The notes below the pieces were generated by a model. The model saw nothing but the letters and a program-made list of their open reading frames with translations, did no database searches and had not been told where the DNA came from. Positions 1-7,077 of a stretch of 7,078 nt of DNA are shown in pieces. The stretch is from positions 1 to 7,078 of the forward strand of contig JAQCID010000057.1 in assembly GCA_027618855.1 (NCBI GenBank), read 5' to 3'. Numbering within the stretch: the first letter of the stretch is position 1; the number at the start of each line of letters is the position of its first letter. The translations under genes and the position numbers were made by a program. Origin of the DNA: Bacteroidota bacterium. Its GTDB lineage: Bacteria > Bacteroidota > Bacteroidia > Flavobacteriales_D > Sanyastnellaceae.

Positions 1-4
1 TAAC

Positions 5-30
5 GCAAAATTGAAAGACTTTCGTCTTTC
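5..30 (-). terminator. Rho-independent terminator downstream of pnp
   Basis: Read on the minus strand, a perfect 7-bp stem GAAAGAC/GTCTTTC (24-30 with 13-19) encloses a GAAA loop, a stable GNRA tetraloop closed by a C-G pair. It is followed by AATTTT, a short U-rich tract. It lies 14 bases after the pnp stop codon, the expected place for an intrinsic terminator. The stem is modest in G+C and the U tract is short, so termination may be partial. It probably ends the leftward rpsO-pnp transcript. Confidence 0.72.
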
Positions 31-44
31 CACTTCACTTCTTA

Positions 45-2273
45 TTAATCACGATCTCTTCTTTCACGACGATCTCCTCTATCTCCTCTATCTCCTCTAT
101 CTCCTCGGTCACGGCGTGGTCTTTCAGCGGGCTCAACAAATCCTTCAGGTTTGTCAAGTATCGCTTTACGGCTCAACTTAATCTTACCCGTTTTCGGGTC
201 ACGTCCTACAACTTTAAACTTTACTTTTTCTCCTTCCTTAAGGACATCCTCAACATTGTCTACACGTTTCCATTCAAGTTCACTGACGTGCAGCAAACCA
301 TCAATTCCAGGAAGAACTTCAACAAAGGCACCATAAGGCATTATTGTCTTCACCGTTCCTTCATAAATTTCACCTATTTCAACAGTTGGAGGGAAAGCAA
401 TCTGCTTAATGCGTGCAACAGCATCTTCAATTGAAGCTTTATCTGAAGCAGCAACCTCAACACGACCTTCTCCATCAATGTCTTCAATAGAAATATTTGT
501 ATTTGTATCTGCTTGAAGTTGCTGAATGATTTTTCCTCCAGGTCCGATAATTGCACCGATAGAATCTGCAGGAACGTTGAAAGCAACGATTCGTGGAGCG
601 TGCTCTTTGAAATCTTCACGTGGCTTATCTAGAACCTTAAGCATCTCACGACGAATATGATGACGACCCTCACGAGCTTGCTCTAAAGCTTCTCTAAGGA
701 CATCCATACTTATCCCTTGGATCTTCATGTCCATTTGACAAGCAGTAATACCATCTTCAGTACCCGTAATTTTAAAGTCCATATCTCCCAAGTGATCTTC
801 ATCTCCGAGGATATCACTGAGAATTGCATACTTACCAGATTCCTTGTCAGTAATCAATCCCATCGCAATACCTGAAACGGGTGCCTTAATTTTTATGCCA
901 CCATCCATTAAAGCAAGAGTTCCTGCACATACTGTGGCCATTGAAGATGAACCATTCGATTCTAAAATCTCAGAGACCAACCTTATGGTGTAAGGACACT
1001 CGTCAACTGGAGGCAATACGTGTTTAAGAGCACGTAAAGCAAGATTACCATGACCTACTTCTCTTCGACTCGTTCCGCGTAGTGGTCTCTCCTCACCAGT
1101 AGAAAATGGAGGGAAGTTATAATGAAGTAAGAACTTTTCAGTTTTACGTACCAATGCACTATCTATTAACTGTTCATCTTGCTTCGTACCAAGTGTTAAT
1201 GTCGTTAATGCCTGTGTCTCACCACGTGTAAAGAGCGCAGAACCGTGACAACTAGGCAGATAATCTACTTCTCCCCATATGGCACGGATGTCAGTTGTAG
1301 AACGTCCGTCAAGACGAACACCTTCCAAAAGAACCAAATCCCGGATTGCTTTCTTCTCTACATCATGAAGATAAGATTTAAGCATATATGCCTTTTCCTT
1401 TCCTTCTTCATCTGAAAGAGTAGCTACGAAATCAGCAGTAATCGCTTTAAAAGAAGCTTTTCTTTCAACTTTAGATTTGCCTTTTTGAGCAGCCTCATAC
1501 ATTTTAGGATATAAGGTATCAAATACCTTTGCCTTAAGATCATCATCGTGATCCTCATGAGAATACTCACGACTTACGCCATATTTACCTACTGCCTTAG
1601 CCAATTCTATTTGTGCTTCACATTGAGTAGTAATCGCTTTTGAAGCAAACTCTATGGCGTCAACCATTTCTGACTCACTCACTTCAGACATCTCACCCTC
1701 AACCATTACGATACTGTCAAGAGTACCCGCAACCATCAAGTCAATATCAGCCAAAGCTAATTCTGAGCGATATGGATTGATAATAAATTCACCATTGACA
1801 CGTGCAACACGAACCTCTGAAATAGGACCGTTAAATGGCACATCACTTACAGCAATACAAGCACTTGCAGCCAATCCAACCAAACTGTCAGGCAAAACTT
1901 CTTCATCGGAAGACATAAGCTGAACCATTACCTGAGTTCCCGCATGATAATCAGATGGAAACATCGGTCGAAGAGCTCTATCTACCAGACGCATCAACAG
2001 AACCTCTGAATCAGAGGGACGAGCCTCACGCTTAAAGAATCCACCAGGGAATCTACCAGCGGCAGCATATTTCTCTCTGTAATCAACAGTTAAGGGTAGG
2101 AAGTCTACTTCGTCTCTTGCGTTAGCACTACTCACTATTGTAGCAAGGAGCATTGTTTTGCCACAACGAAGAACAATAGAACCGTCAGCTTGTTTTGCTA
2201 GCTTTCCAGTTTCAAGGCTGATCTCGCGCCCTTTGCCGAGATCAATGGTTTGGTTATTTACCGTGTAATTCAT
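45..2273 (-). CDS. pnp: Polyribonucleotide nucleotidyltransferase (PNPase)
   Basis: PNPase degrades RNA 3' to 5' using phosphate and releases nucleoside diphosphates; it can also run in reverse to add tails. It forms a cytoplasmic trimer. The 742-residue protein has the full family order: first RNase PH domain (about 10-145, with FPGGFFKRE at 75-83), an alpha-helical linker (about 240-310), the catalytic second RNase PH domain (about 320-545), KH domain (about 558-622, GPGGK at 577-581) and S1 domain (about 632-703). Catalytic-site segments are intact: [13 protein letters not shown] at 344-356, [12 protein letters not shown] at 401-412, and [10 protein letters not shown] at 490-499. By alignment to E. 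coli D486/D492, the metal-binding aspartates should be D491 and D497. After the S1 domain comes a basic RG/RD-rich tail (718-742) with GDR repeats, likely disordered and RNA-contacting. The ATG is preceded by an A-rich leader (ATAAAAAAGAC). It follows rpsO by 184 bases, the classic S15-PNPase arrangement. Confidence 0.98.
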   Translation of the reverse strand: MNYTVNNQTIDLGKGREISLETGKLAKQADGSIVLRCGKTMLLATIVSSANARDEVDFLPLTVDYREKYAAAGRFPGGFFKREARPSDSEVLLMRLVDRALRPMFPSDYHAGTQVMVQLMSSDEEVLPDSLVGLAASACIAVSDVPFNGPISEVRVARVNGEFIINPYRSELALADIDLMVAGTLDSIVMVEGEMSEVSESEMVDAIEFASKAITTQCEAQIELAKAVGKYGVSREYSHEDHDDDLKAKVFDTLYPKMYEAAQKGKSKVERKASFKAITADFVATLSDEEGKEKAYMLKSYLHDVEKKAIRDLVLLEGVRLDGRSTTDIRAIWGEVDYLPSCHGSALFTRGETQALTTLTLGTKQDEQLIDSALVRKTEKFLLHYNFPPFSTGEERPLRGTSRREVGHGNLALRALKHVLPPVDECPYTIRLVSEILESNGSSSMATVCAGTLALMDGGIKIKAPVSGIAMGLITDKESGKYAILSDILGDEDHLGDMDFKITGTEDGITACQMDMKIQGISMDVLREALEQAREGRHHIRREMLKVLDKPREDFKEHAPRIVAFNVPADSIGAIIGPGGKIIQQLQADTNTNISIEDIDGEGRVEVAASDKASIEDAVARIKQIAFPPTVEIGEIYEGTVKTIMPYGAFVEVLPGIDGLLHVSELEWKRVDNVEDVLKEGEKVKFKVVGRDPKTGKIKLSRKAILDKPEGFVEPAERPRRDRGDRGDRGDRGDRRERRDRD
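72..107 (-). repeat. 9-nt tandem repeat coding the GDR tail of PNPase
   Basis: On the plus strand the unit ATCTCCTCT occurs at 72-80, 81-89 and 90-98, with a fourth copy at 99-107 that differs only in its last base. As the unit is three codons long, gain or loss of copies keeps the frame and only changes the number of Gly-Asp-Arg triplets in the PNPase C-terminal tail. The near-identity of the codons at DNA level points to recent slippage or duplication rather than old selected amino-acid repeats. Confidence 0.9.
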
Positions 2274-2301
2274 GTCTTTTTTATATATCTCACTCTGCGA
2301 T

Positions 2302-2318
2302 TTGCTTAATTAACGCAA
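2302..2318. other. Imperfect palindrome upstream of pnp
   Basis: TTGC-TTAATTAA-C-GCAA: a perfect 8-bp palindrome TTAATTAA flanked by complementary TTGC and GCAA, with one unpaired C. It lies 29-45 bases upstream of the pnp start. It could be a protein-binding site or a weak hairpin in the pnp leader, but AT-rich palindromes of this size arise easily by chance. Confidence 0.2.
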
Positions 2319-2370
2319 CGATACGGTATTAAATATTCCGCATTTGTTTCATCAAAAATCAAGCCAAATA

Positions 2371-2384
2371 ATTCGATTTCGAAT
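2371..2384 (-). promoter_or_regulatory. Small hairpin in the rpsO-pnp spacer
   Basis: ATTCG-AAAT-CGAAT on the minus strand is a perfect 5-bp stem with a 4-base loop. No U-run follows it, so it is not a standard terminator. It lies in the 184-base spacer where, in enterobacteria, processing and autoregulatory structures for pnp are found. Here a regulatory role is only suggested by position. Confidence 0.25.
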
Positions 2385-2408
2385 AACTGTAAAGAACACA
2401 ACAAAGTT

Positions 2409-2426
2409 CAAGTAATATTTTACTCG
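2409..2426 (-). terminator. Possible weak terminator or processing hairpin after rpsO
   Basis: On the minus strand CGAGTAA-AATA-TTACTTG can fold into a 7-bp stem with one G-U pair and a 4-base loop. It begins 31 bases after the rpsO stop and is followed by the U-rich stretch AACTTTGTTGTGTTCTTT. The stem is AT-rich and weak, so it would at most attenuate transcription between rpsO and pnp or mark an RNA 3' end. No other strong stem-loop is visible in the 184-base spacer, and no full promoter was seen for pnp alone (GAACTTTG and GATTTTTG each miss the box by one base and lack a -33 TTG). Confidence 0.3.
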
Positions 2427-2457
2427 ATTTTTTAACCGTGATCTGATCAGCATTAAA

Positions 2458-2730
2458 TTAGCGACGTAGCCCTAATTCTTTTACGATAGCACGATATCTT
2501 GTGATATCCTTACTTATTAAGTAATCAAGTGCTTTACGACGTTTAGCAACCAAAGCGATAAGAGCTCGTTGGGTGCTAAAATCTTTTCTGTTACTCTTAA
2601 GGTGACTCGTAAGATGATTAATACGATAAGAGTAAATGGCAACTTGTGCCTCTGGAGAACCTGTATCGGCAACTCCTTTTCCGTGCTTGGCGAAGAATTC
2701 CTTCTTCTTTTCAGTATTTATATAGTACAT
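2458..2730 (-). CDS. rpsO: 30S ribosomal protein S15
   Basis: S15 is an early-binding protein of the 30S subunit that contacts 16S rRNA at the three-way junction of helices 20, 21 and 22 and takes part in bridges to the 50S subunit. The 90-residue product has the usual length (about 89) and the family signature: TGSPEAQVA (23-31), RINHLTSHLK (36-45), and the basic helix RALIALVAKRRKALDYL (55-71) followed by the ITRYRAIVKELGLRR end (76-90). The ATG has no Shine-Dalgarno sequence, as is common in Bacteroidota. A -7-type box lies 46 bases upstream. It is followed on the same strand by pnp, so the two are probably co-transcribed at least in part. In other bacteria S15 represses its own translation; no equivalent leader structure can be claimed from this short leader. 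Confidence 0.98.
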   Translation of the reverse strand: MYYINTEKKKEFFAKHGKGVADTGSPEAQVAIYSYRINHLTSHLKSNRKDFSTQRALIALVAKRRKALDYLISKDITRYRAIVKELGLRR

Positions 2731-2775
2731 GGCGAAATCTTTTGATGTCCGTTATGCGAATAAAAAATTATAGCG

Positions 2776-2783
2776 CAAATGTA
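2776..2783 (-). promoter_or_regulatory. Bacteroidota-type -7 box for rpsO(-pnp)
   Basis: TACATTTG on the minus strand is a perfect match to the Bacteroidota sigma-ABfr -7 consensus TAnnTTTG. It ends 46 bases before the rpsO ATG, which would give a leader of about 35-42 bases. A good TTG -33 element is not evident at the usual distance (the region reads ATGTATTC), so the call rests on the -7 box and its position in the 122-base accD-rpsO spacer. No terminator for accD is seen in this spacer. Confidence 0.6.
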
Positions 2784-2852
2784 CAATATTAAATTAGAAT
2801 ACATGCATTAATTATACACCACCGTAATGTCAACAGTCAATTATTGAAAACC

Positions 2853-3704
2853 TCAGTTTGAAGTATGAAGCATTCGAATTGCAAAATGCAACTTGGATTT
2901 AAGCTCTTTTCTAGGCACAATTGCATCTAAGAAGCCGTGCTCTAACAAAAATTCTGACCGCTGAAAACCCTCTGGCAAATCTTTGCCTATTGTTTCTTTC
3001 ACCACGCGAGGTCCAGCAAATGCAATAAGCGCATTTGGCTCAGCGATATTAAGGTCTCCTAACATCGCAAATGAAGCCGTAACTCCACCGGTAGTAGGGT
3101 CTGTAAGTATACTTATAAAAGGCAAACCTGCCTTCGATAGCATCGAAAGTTTTGCGCTGGTTTTTGCCATTTGCATTAAGCTATATCCAGCTTCCATCAT
3201 CCTCGCCCCTCCTGACTTTGAAATACAAATAAAGGGTCTGCCTTTCTTAATCGCATGATCAATACCTCGCGCGATCTTTTCTCCAACAACTGACCCCATA
3301 GAGCCCCCGATAAAAGAAAAATCCATACAAGCAATCACCACAGGAATGCCCTCAAGTTCACCAGAAGCAACTCTTAAAGCATCATTTAAACCCGTTTTTT
3401 CTTTTGCAGCCTTCAATCTTTCTAGATATGGCTTCGTATCTGTAAACGATAATGGATCTTCTGAAATCAATTTAGGAGCGAGACTTCGACATTTACCATT
3501 GTCAAATAACAAAGCGAAATACTCAGCACTGCCTATACGCTCGTGATGGTCGCAATGCCCACATACCCACAAAGCGTCTTCATGATCTTGTGCCGATACA
3601 ATGTTCTTGCAACTTGGACACTTGTACCAGGCACCTTCAGGTATTTCCTTTTTCTCAGCCGACTTCGTCGTAATGCCTTCAGTATTTCTTTGGAACCAAC
3701 CCAT
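2853..3704 (-). CDS. accD: Acetyl-CoA carboxylase carboxyltransferase subunit beta
   Basis: AccD pairs with AccA to transfer the carboxyl group from carboxybiotin on AccB to acetyl-CoA, giving malonyl-CoA, the committed step of fatty-acid synthesis. The 283-residue protein opens with [11 protein letters not shown] and a four-cysteine zinc ribbon (C29-x2-C32, C48-x2-C51). The crotonase-like carboxyltransferase fold follows, with [11 protein letters not shown] (133-143), [10 protein letters not shown] (164-173), [16 protein letters not shown] (202-217) and FAGPRVV (229-235). The glycine-rich segments form the acyl-CoA site and oxyanion holes in the family. The length is a little below the E. 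coli protein (304) because the C-terminal tail is short, which is common. The ATG follows a run of nine A residues. It lies 27 bases after the tamL stop and may be read from tamL or from its own promoter. accA is not in the window. Confidence 0.97.
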   Translation of the reverse strand: MGWFQRNTEGITTKSAEKKEIPEGAWYKCPSCKNIVSAQDHEDALWVCGHCDHHERIGSAEYFALLFDNGKCRSLAPKLISEDPLSFTDTKPYLERLKAAKEKTGLNDALRVASGELEGIPVVIACMDFSFIGGSMGSVVGEKIARGIDHAIKKGRPFICISKSGGARMMEAGYSLMQMAKTSAKLSMLSKAGLPFISILTDPTTGGVTASFAMLGDLNIAEPNALIAFAGPRVVKETIGKDLPEGFQRSEFLLEHGFLDAIVPRKELKSKLHFAIRMLHTSN

Positions 3705-3706
3705 GC

Positions 3707-3715
3707 TTTTTTTTT
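3707..3715 (-). other. A9 homopolymer in the accD leader
   Basis: Nine consecutive A residues on the coding strand lie two bases upstream of the accD ATG. A-rich leaders help translation start in Bacteroidota, which mostly lack Shine-Dalgarno pairing, so this probably acts as the initiation region. A run of this length can also slip during replication or transcription, altering the distance between the putative promoter and the start codon but not the reading frame. Confidence 0.5.
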
Positions 3716-3717
3716 GA

Positions 3718-3725
3718 CAAAGTTA
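3718..3725 (-). promoter_or_regulatory. Possible -7 box for accD
   Basis: TAACTTTG on the minus strand matches TAnnTTTG exactly and lies in the 27-base tamL-accD gap. If used, it would start RNA within or next to the A9 run and give a leader of only about 8-10 bases. No TTG -33 element is seen 19-21 bases upstream, inside the end of tamL. With an 8-base consensus having four fixed T/G positions, a chance match in an AT-rich gap is possible. Confidence 0.35.
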
Positions 3726-3731
3726 ATCGTG

Positions 3732-5978
3732 TTAGAATGGATGACCTAAACCTAAATGCAATGCTCCGTTTGGTCTGGCTTCAATGAACCACCTTTCCCC
3801 TTCTGAATGTGTGGGATCGTGCAATCTCAATGCTGCATCCAAGCGTATGAGAAAGAATTCGAAGTCAAGCCTCAACCCCATACCCGCACTAAGGGCTATT
3901 GAAGAAAATCCTGATGAATTCCATGATGTCCCATCGTTGTCACCATTCCCATTCTGCCAAATATTTCCCGCGTCCGCAAAAAGAGCAACAGTCGTTAATG
4001 AAGACCATTTAAATCGGAATTCTGATGAGATGTCAAGGCGATAATCGCCCACTCCACGAAGAACACCTTGTGTAGACAATTCTTCAGCGTAATTTCCTGG
4101 TCCCAATTCTCTGATAGGCCAACCCCGAATGCCATTTAATCCACCACCGAAAAACCCTTTTGAGTAAGGCAAGGTTTCTGTTCCTTCCCCCACAAAAGCG
4201 CCTCCAAATCTGAATCTTGATTTGAATACCATGTCTTCCCTATGACGCAACCTTGTACTCATCACCCATGAACCATCGACACGCAGGAACTTGATGACAG
4301 GCACTTCTCCTATTTTCACTTCTCCCTCCTCAGACACCTCCCACCCCATTAATGGAGACAGGGTTTTACTTGCCAAACCTGACCATTCAAAACCGAGGTC
4401 CATATTCCCACCATTTGTACCCACCAATGAATTCCACCCAATTCTACTTCCTGTGATTGCATAATCACTGAATCTTAGTTTTAAAACCTCGTTATCTTCA
4501 GCTTCTAGCCAGTCAGCGAAATCATCAGAAATATCTAGATTCACATAAGACAACTGAATCACGTCAATCACAATCCTGCTCCTCCTTACTGGATTTTCAG
4601 TCCATTCAATTCTGTGGCGATAGTCAAAAGTTGAACTGGAGTATTCAGGCCGAGATTCCCGGGTTGCTTGCATTAACCACTCAGAGTGTGGTTCAGTTGA
4701 TTTGGGAAGCGCATGGAGACGAATTGGAGAAATCCCTATGGTTCTATACGACCCTAAAAAACTGAATTCTCCACTGTTTGGAACAATCGAAGAAGATGTA
4801 TACGAAAAAGGCTGCGTAGAAGCGATTGCCGAAGAGACCGTCCAGGTCAACACATCTCCTCGGCCTGTAGTATTGTTGTCGGTCCAGGTGATTTTGCCAA
4901 GCGGACCATATCTCGTGTCGGCGCGAGTCATATCAAACTCAAGGGCGAGATCATACCTTGGAGCATCTTGAATATCAACTGTGACATCTACTACACCATA
5001 GTTGCGGTCAAGAGAAATCGGAAAGTCTTTTTTTAATTCGACAATTTTTAGGGCAGAAACACCAGAAAGTCTCCGATATGAAGATTCAAATTTTGCAGGA
5101 TCAAACCCCGCACCTTCTTCGAGTGTGACAAGATGTTTAAGTATGGACGACATGAGGGGCTTTGTCATATTGCTTTGGTCAAAAAAGACAGAGCCTATCT
5201 TCATCGATTTATGCGGAATCGGCGTGGAGGAGCTTTCCAAACGTTGACCACGTAAAATGATTTCAACATTCACGCCACCTTCGAGATTTAAAGTATCCAA
5301 TTCGAATTTAACAAACCCTTCGTTAAAAGTGGCAAACCCGAGCCTACCCGCAAGTTTGGAAATCCTTTCCCTTTCATTGTTAAGGTCTGTAATACTTAAA
5401 GGGGATCCTTTTTGTAAAAGACCTCCTTTGCGTATTTGATTCTCTGGAAGGCCTGAAGTGGTTGTATTCCAAATTACTTCTTTAATGCTCCATCTTGTAC
5501 CCAAATCAATGCTATAGACAGCCTCCCATCCTGAAATATGAGACGAATCCGGTTTGACAGAAACACTCGCTTGAAGATATCCCTCTTGATTGAGTACTTG
5601 GACCATTTTCAGTGACGTGCGGTAAAGCGCATCATAGTTGTAATATGAAGGTGGCTCTCCAAAGACCTCACGTATTCTATAACGAAGACCTCCAGGACTT
5701 TTGTTACGCGCATCCCGTCTGTCGAGACTGCGAGACAAAGCCTCAGGTCGAATCATCTGATATGCATAAAGTCTCCATGTCATTCCAATAAACCTTCTGT
5801 TTGGTCTAATTCTGTAGGATTCTTCTAGTTTAGAAGTCAACTTGTCAGTGAGCTTCTCATTGCATTCTATTGATTGAGACACCAACAGATGACGCTCCGC
5901 AGAAGTGTTTTGGGATAAACATTGAAAAGGGAACAGAATAACGACAATAATTATACCTGTAGCTATGTAACTTGGCAC
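3732..5978 (-). CDS. TamL-like BamA/TamA family outer-membrane protein (Omp85)
   Basis: Omp85 proteins fold or insert other proteins into the outer membrane. With the GTG at 5978 this is 748 residues: a hydrophobic signal segment (5-18), a segment resembling the N-terminal part of Bacteroidota TamL (IRPNRRFIG at 57-65, FGEPP at 106-110), POTRA-like repeats (about 105-340), then a long alternating beta region ending in an aromatic F748, as outer-membrane barrels do. The hallmark is GFFGGGLNGIRGW (608-620), matching the Omp85 loop-6 motif (V/I)RG(F/Y/W). TamL of Flavobacterium is a lipoprotein; here the candidate cysteine C20 follows PFQ, a poor lipobox, and SPase I cleavage near CLS/Q is an alternative. 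The start is uncertain: TTG at 6008 would add a basic n-region (MRSFFVSIF) but overlap the divergent methyltransferase; TTG at 6077 overlaps it by 92 bases and is unlikely. accD follows after 27 bases. The family is firm; the substrate is unknown. Confidence 0.88.
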   Translation of the reverse strand: MPSYIATGIIIVVILFPFQCLSQNTSAERHLLVSQSIECNEKLTDKLTSKLEESYRIRPNRRFIGMTWRLYAYQMIRPEALSRSLDRRDARNKSPGGLRYRIREVFGEPPSYYNYDALYRTSLKMVQVLNQEGYLQASVSVKPDSSHISGWEAVYSIDLGTRWSIKEVIWNTTTSGLPENQIRKGGLLQKGSPLSITDLNNERERISKLAGRLGFATFNEGFVKFELDTLNLEGGVNVEIILRGQRLESSSTPIPHKSMKIGSVFFDQSNMTKPLMSSILKHLVTLEEGAGFDPAKFESSYRRLSGVSALKIVELKKDFPISLDRNYGVVDVTVDIQDAPRYDLALEFDMTRADTRYGPLGKITWTDNNTTGRGDVLTWTVSSAIASTQPFSYTSSSIVPNSGEFSFLGSYRTIGISPIRLHALPKSTEPHSEWLMQATRESRPEYSSSTFDYRHRIEWTENPVRRSRIVIDVIQLSYVNLDISDDFADWLEAEDNEVLKLRFSDYAITGSRIGWNSLVGTNGGNMDLGFEWSGLASKTLSPLMGWEVSEEGEVKIGEVPVIKFLRVDGSWVMSTRLRHREDMVFKSRFRFGGAFVGEGTETLPYSKGFFGGGLNGIRGWPIRELGPGNYAEELSTQGVLRGVGDYRLDISSEFRFKWSSLTTVALFADAGNIWQNGNGDNDGTSWNSSGFSSIALSAGMGLRLDFEFFLIRLDAALRLHDPTHSEGERWFIEARPNGALHLGLGHPF

Positions 5979-5985
5979 CGTGAAT

Positions 5986-6771
5986 ATGCTTACAAAAAAT
6001 GAACGCAACGCAATAAAAGCACTACGTAACCGAGAAAACCGGTTGAATGAGAAGCGTATGGTGGTAGAGGGAGACAAATGTGTGATTGAATTACTGAAAA
6101 GTTCAATTGAAACGAAGCGAATTTACGTTACGAACGGGATTGAGATTAATGAAATAAGAACTCTCGCTGAAAAAAAATCGATTGAAGTAACTGACGTCTC
6201 TTCTAAAGACATGGAAATTATGTCTAGCATGAGTACAGCACCGGGGATTTTAGCATTGGGACGTGTTGTAGAATTTAGCGCTGAAGATGTTGTAGGGGGA
6301 TTAAAAAACGTTCAGAATTCGGCAATACCTACTCTGATGATCTTGGATGATGTTTCTGATCCTGGAAATGTGGGCACACTCATCAGAACAGCGGATTGGT
6401 TTGGACTTGCTGGGATTGTTTGTTCTGCTCGTACTGCAGATATATGGAATCCCAAAACAATTCAATCCTCAATGGGATCTGTTTTTCGAATTCCAATATG
6501 TACTGCAAACCCCTTAGATGTAATCAAGCGATTTGAATTAAAAGCCGTTGCACTAGACGCACGAGGAGATAATTTTTTTAAAAGCACGTTGGTTCCTGAT
6601 GCGATTGTGATTGGCTCGGAATCACATGGTCTGAGTGACGGATTGATCGATGTCTGTGACGCTACGTGGTCAATCCCAGGAAAAGGAAATGCGGAATCTC
6701 TTAACGCTGCAATTGCTGGAGCAATTGTGACCTCTGAGTTGTCACGAAGACTGTCTGCACTTGGCCTTTAA
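5986..6771 (+). CDS. TrmH/SpoU-family RNA 2'-O-methyltransferase
   Basis: SPOUT methyltransferases of this family use S-adenosylmethionine to methylate ribose 2'-OH groups in rRNA or tRNA. The 261-residue protein has an N-terminal RNA-binding domain of the L30e-like type (about 1-95; KNERNAIKALRNRENR at 4-19, VVEGDK at 26-31). The trefoil-knot catalytic domain then shows all three motifs: motif 1 LDDVSDPGNVGTLIRTAD (120-137, with N128 and the conserved R134), motif 2 IVIGSESHGLS (207-217), and motif 3 IPGKGNAESLNAAIAGAI (230-247). The ATG at 5986 is preferred because the first residues MLTKNE align with the usual family start; an in-frame GTG at 5980 would add only two residues. It diverges from tamL, with starts about 7 bases apart. 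Its 3' end overlaps the converging gene by 30 bases. The exact target base cannot be told; RlmB-, TrmH- and tRNA-type enzymes share these motifs. Confidence 0.95.
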   Translation: MLTKNERNAIKALRNRENRLNEKRMVVEGDKCVIELLKSSIETKRIYVTNGIEINEIRTLAEKKSIEVTDVSSKDMEIMSSMSTAPGILALGRVVEFSAEDVVGGLKNVQNSAIPTLMILDDVSDPGNVGTLIRTADWFGLAGIVCSARTADIWNPKTIQSSMGSVFRIPICTANPLDVIKRFELKAVALDARGDNFFKSTLVPDAIVIGSESHGLSDGLIDVCDATWSIPGKGNAESLNAAIAGAIVTSELSRRLSALGL

Positions 6772-7077
6772 GGTCTGAACCATCATATTGCACCATGTTC
6801 GCTCAATCTCCAATTGAGTGCCCGTATTTGCGCCTAAAAACGTCACAACTTGTGCGAGTCGTTCTTTAAATTCAACGCGATCGTTTTCTGAGATTTCAAT
6901 ATCTTCAGAATAACGCATGAGTTCTGTATCTCCTAAATATTCTGCGGCCAAGACTTGGTTGGGCCAAATTTTATACCCTTTAAAAATCGCCTTGTCTACC
7001 AATTCAGCAATTGTCCTTTCAGTCCTTTCACCTTCTACCTCCTTCCACGGTATCGTATTGCAAAATTCCAGATGCAC
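6742..7077 (-). CDS. C-terminal fragment of unrecognised protein, possibly a lysophospholipid acyltransferase
   Basis: An open frame of 111 codons enters from the right edge and ends at TGA (6742-6744). The GTG at 7075-7077 is at the window edge, and the frame is open to the end, so this is almost certainly the 3' part of a longer gene. The segment HLEFCNTIPWKEVEGERTE (2-20) resembles the 'hydrophobic strand then PI' tail seen after the catalytic domain in PlsC-type acyltransferases, and GYKIWPNQVLAAEYL (34-48) also recalls tails of Bacteroidota members of that family. This is recollection of pattern, not an alignment; the HX4D catalytic motif would lie outside the window. The rest is charged and probably helical, with no membrane segment. 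Its last 10 codons are antisense to the end of the methyltransferase gene. Confidence 0.6.
   Translation of the reverse strand: MHLEFCNTIPWKEVEGERTERTIAELVDKAIFKGYKIWPNQVLAAEYLGDTELMRYSEDIEISENDRVEFKERLAQVVTFLGANTGTQLEIERTWCNMMVQTLKAKCRQSS

Noticed and set aside
374..619. Open frame on the minus strand inside pnp
   Set aside because: It is a shifted frame of the fully conserved PNPase KH region; its Leu/Lys/Gln-rich product looks like a frame shadow.
1654..1923. 89-codon plus-strand frame inside pnp
   Set aside because: Antisense to conserved PNPase sequence, with no start context or recognisable domain.
2439..2449. TGATCTGATCA palindrome just after rpsO
   Set aside because: An 11-base symmetric sequence with a single-base centre cannot form a useful hairpin, and one isolated copy gives no support for an operator.
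2983..3749. Several plus-strand frames opposite accD
   Set aside because: All are antisense to conserved AccD motifs and have low-complexity Ser/Ile/Ala-rich products typical of shadows.
3784..5439. Plus-strand frames of 60-89 codons opposite the Omp85 gene
   Set aside because: The minus-strand frame carries the Omp85 signature throughout; the plus frames have no family features.
5967..5975. GTAACTTGG as a promoter for the methyltransferase
   Set aside because: It lacks one T of TAnnTTTG and would place the start of RNA almost at the start codon; no -33 TTG at the expected spacing.
5979..6077. TTG start at 6077 for the Omp85 protein (781 residues)
   Set aside because: It would put 33 extra residues in front of the signal peptide and overlap the conserved start of the methyltransferase by 92 bases.
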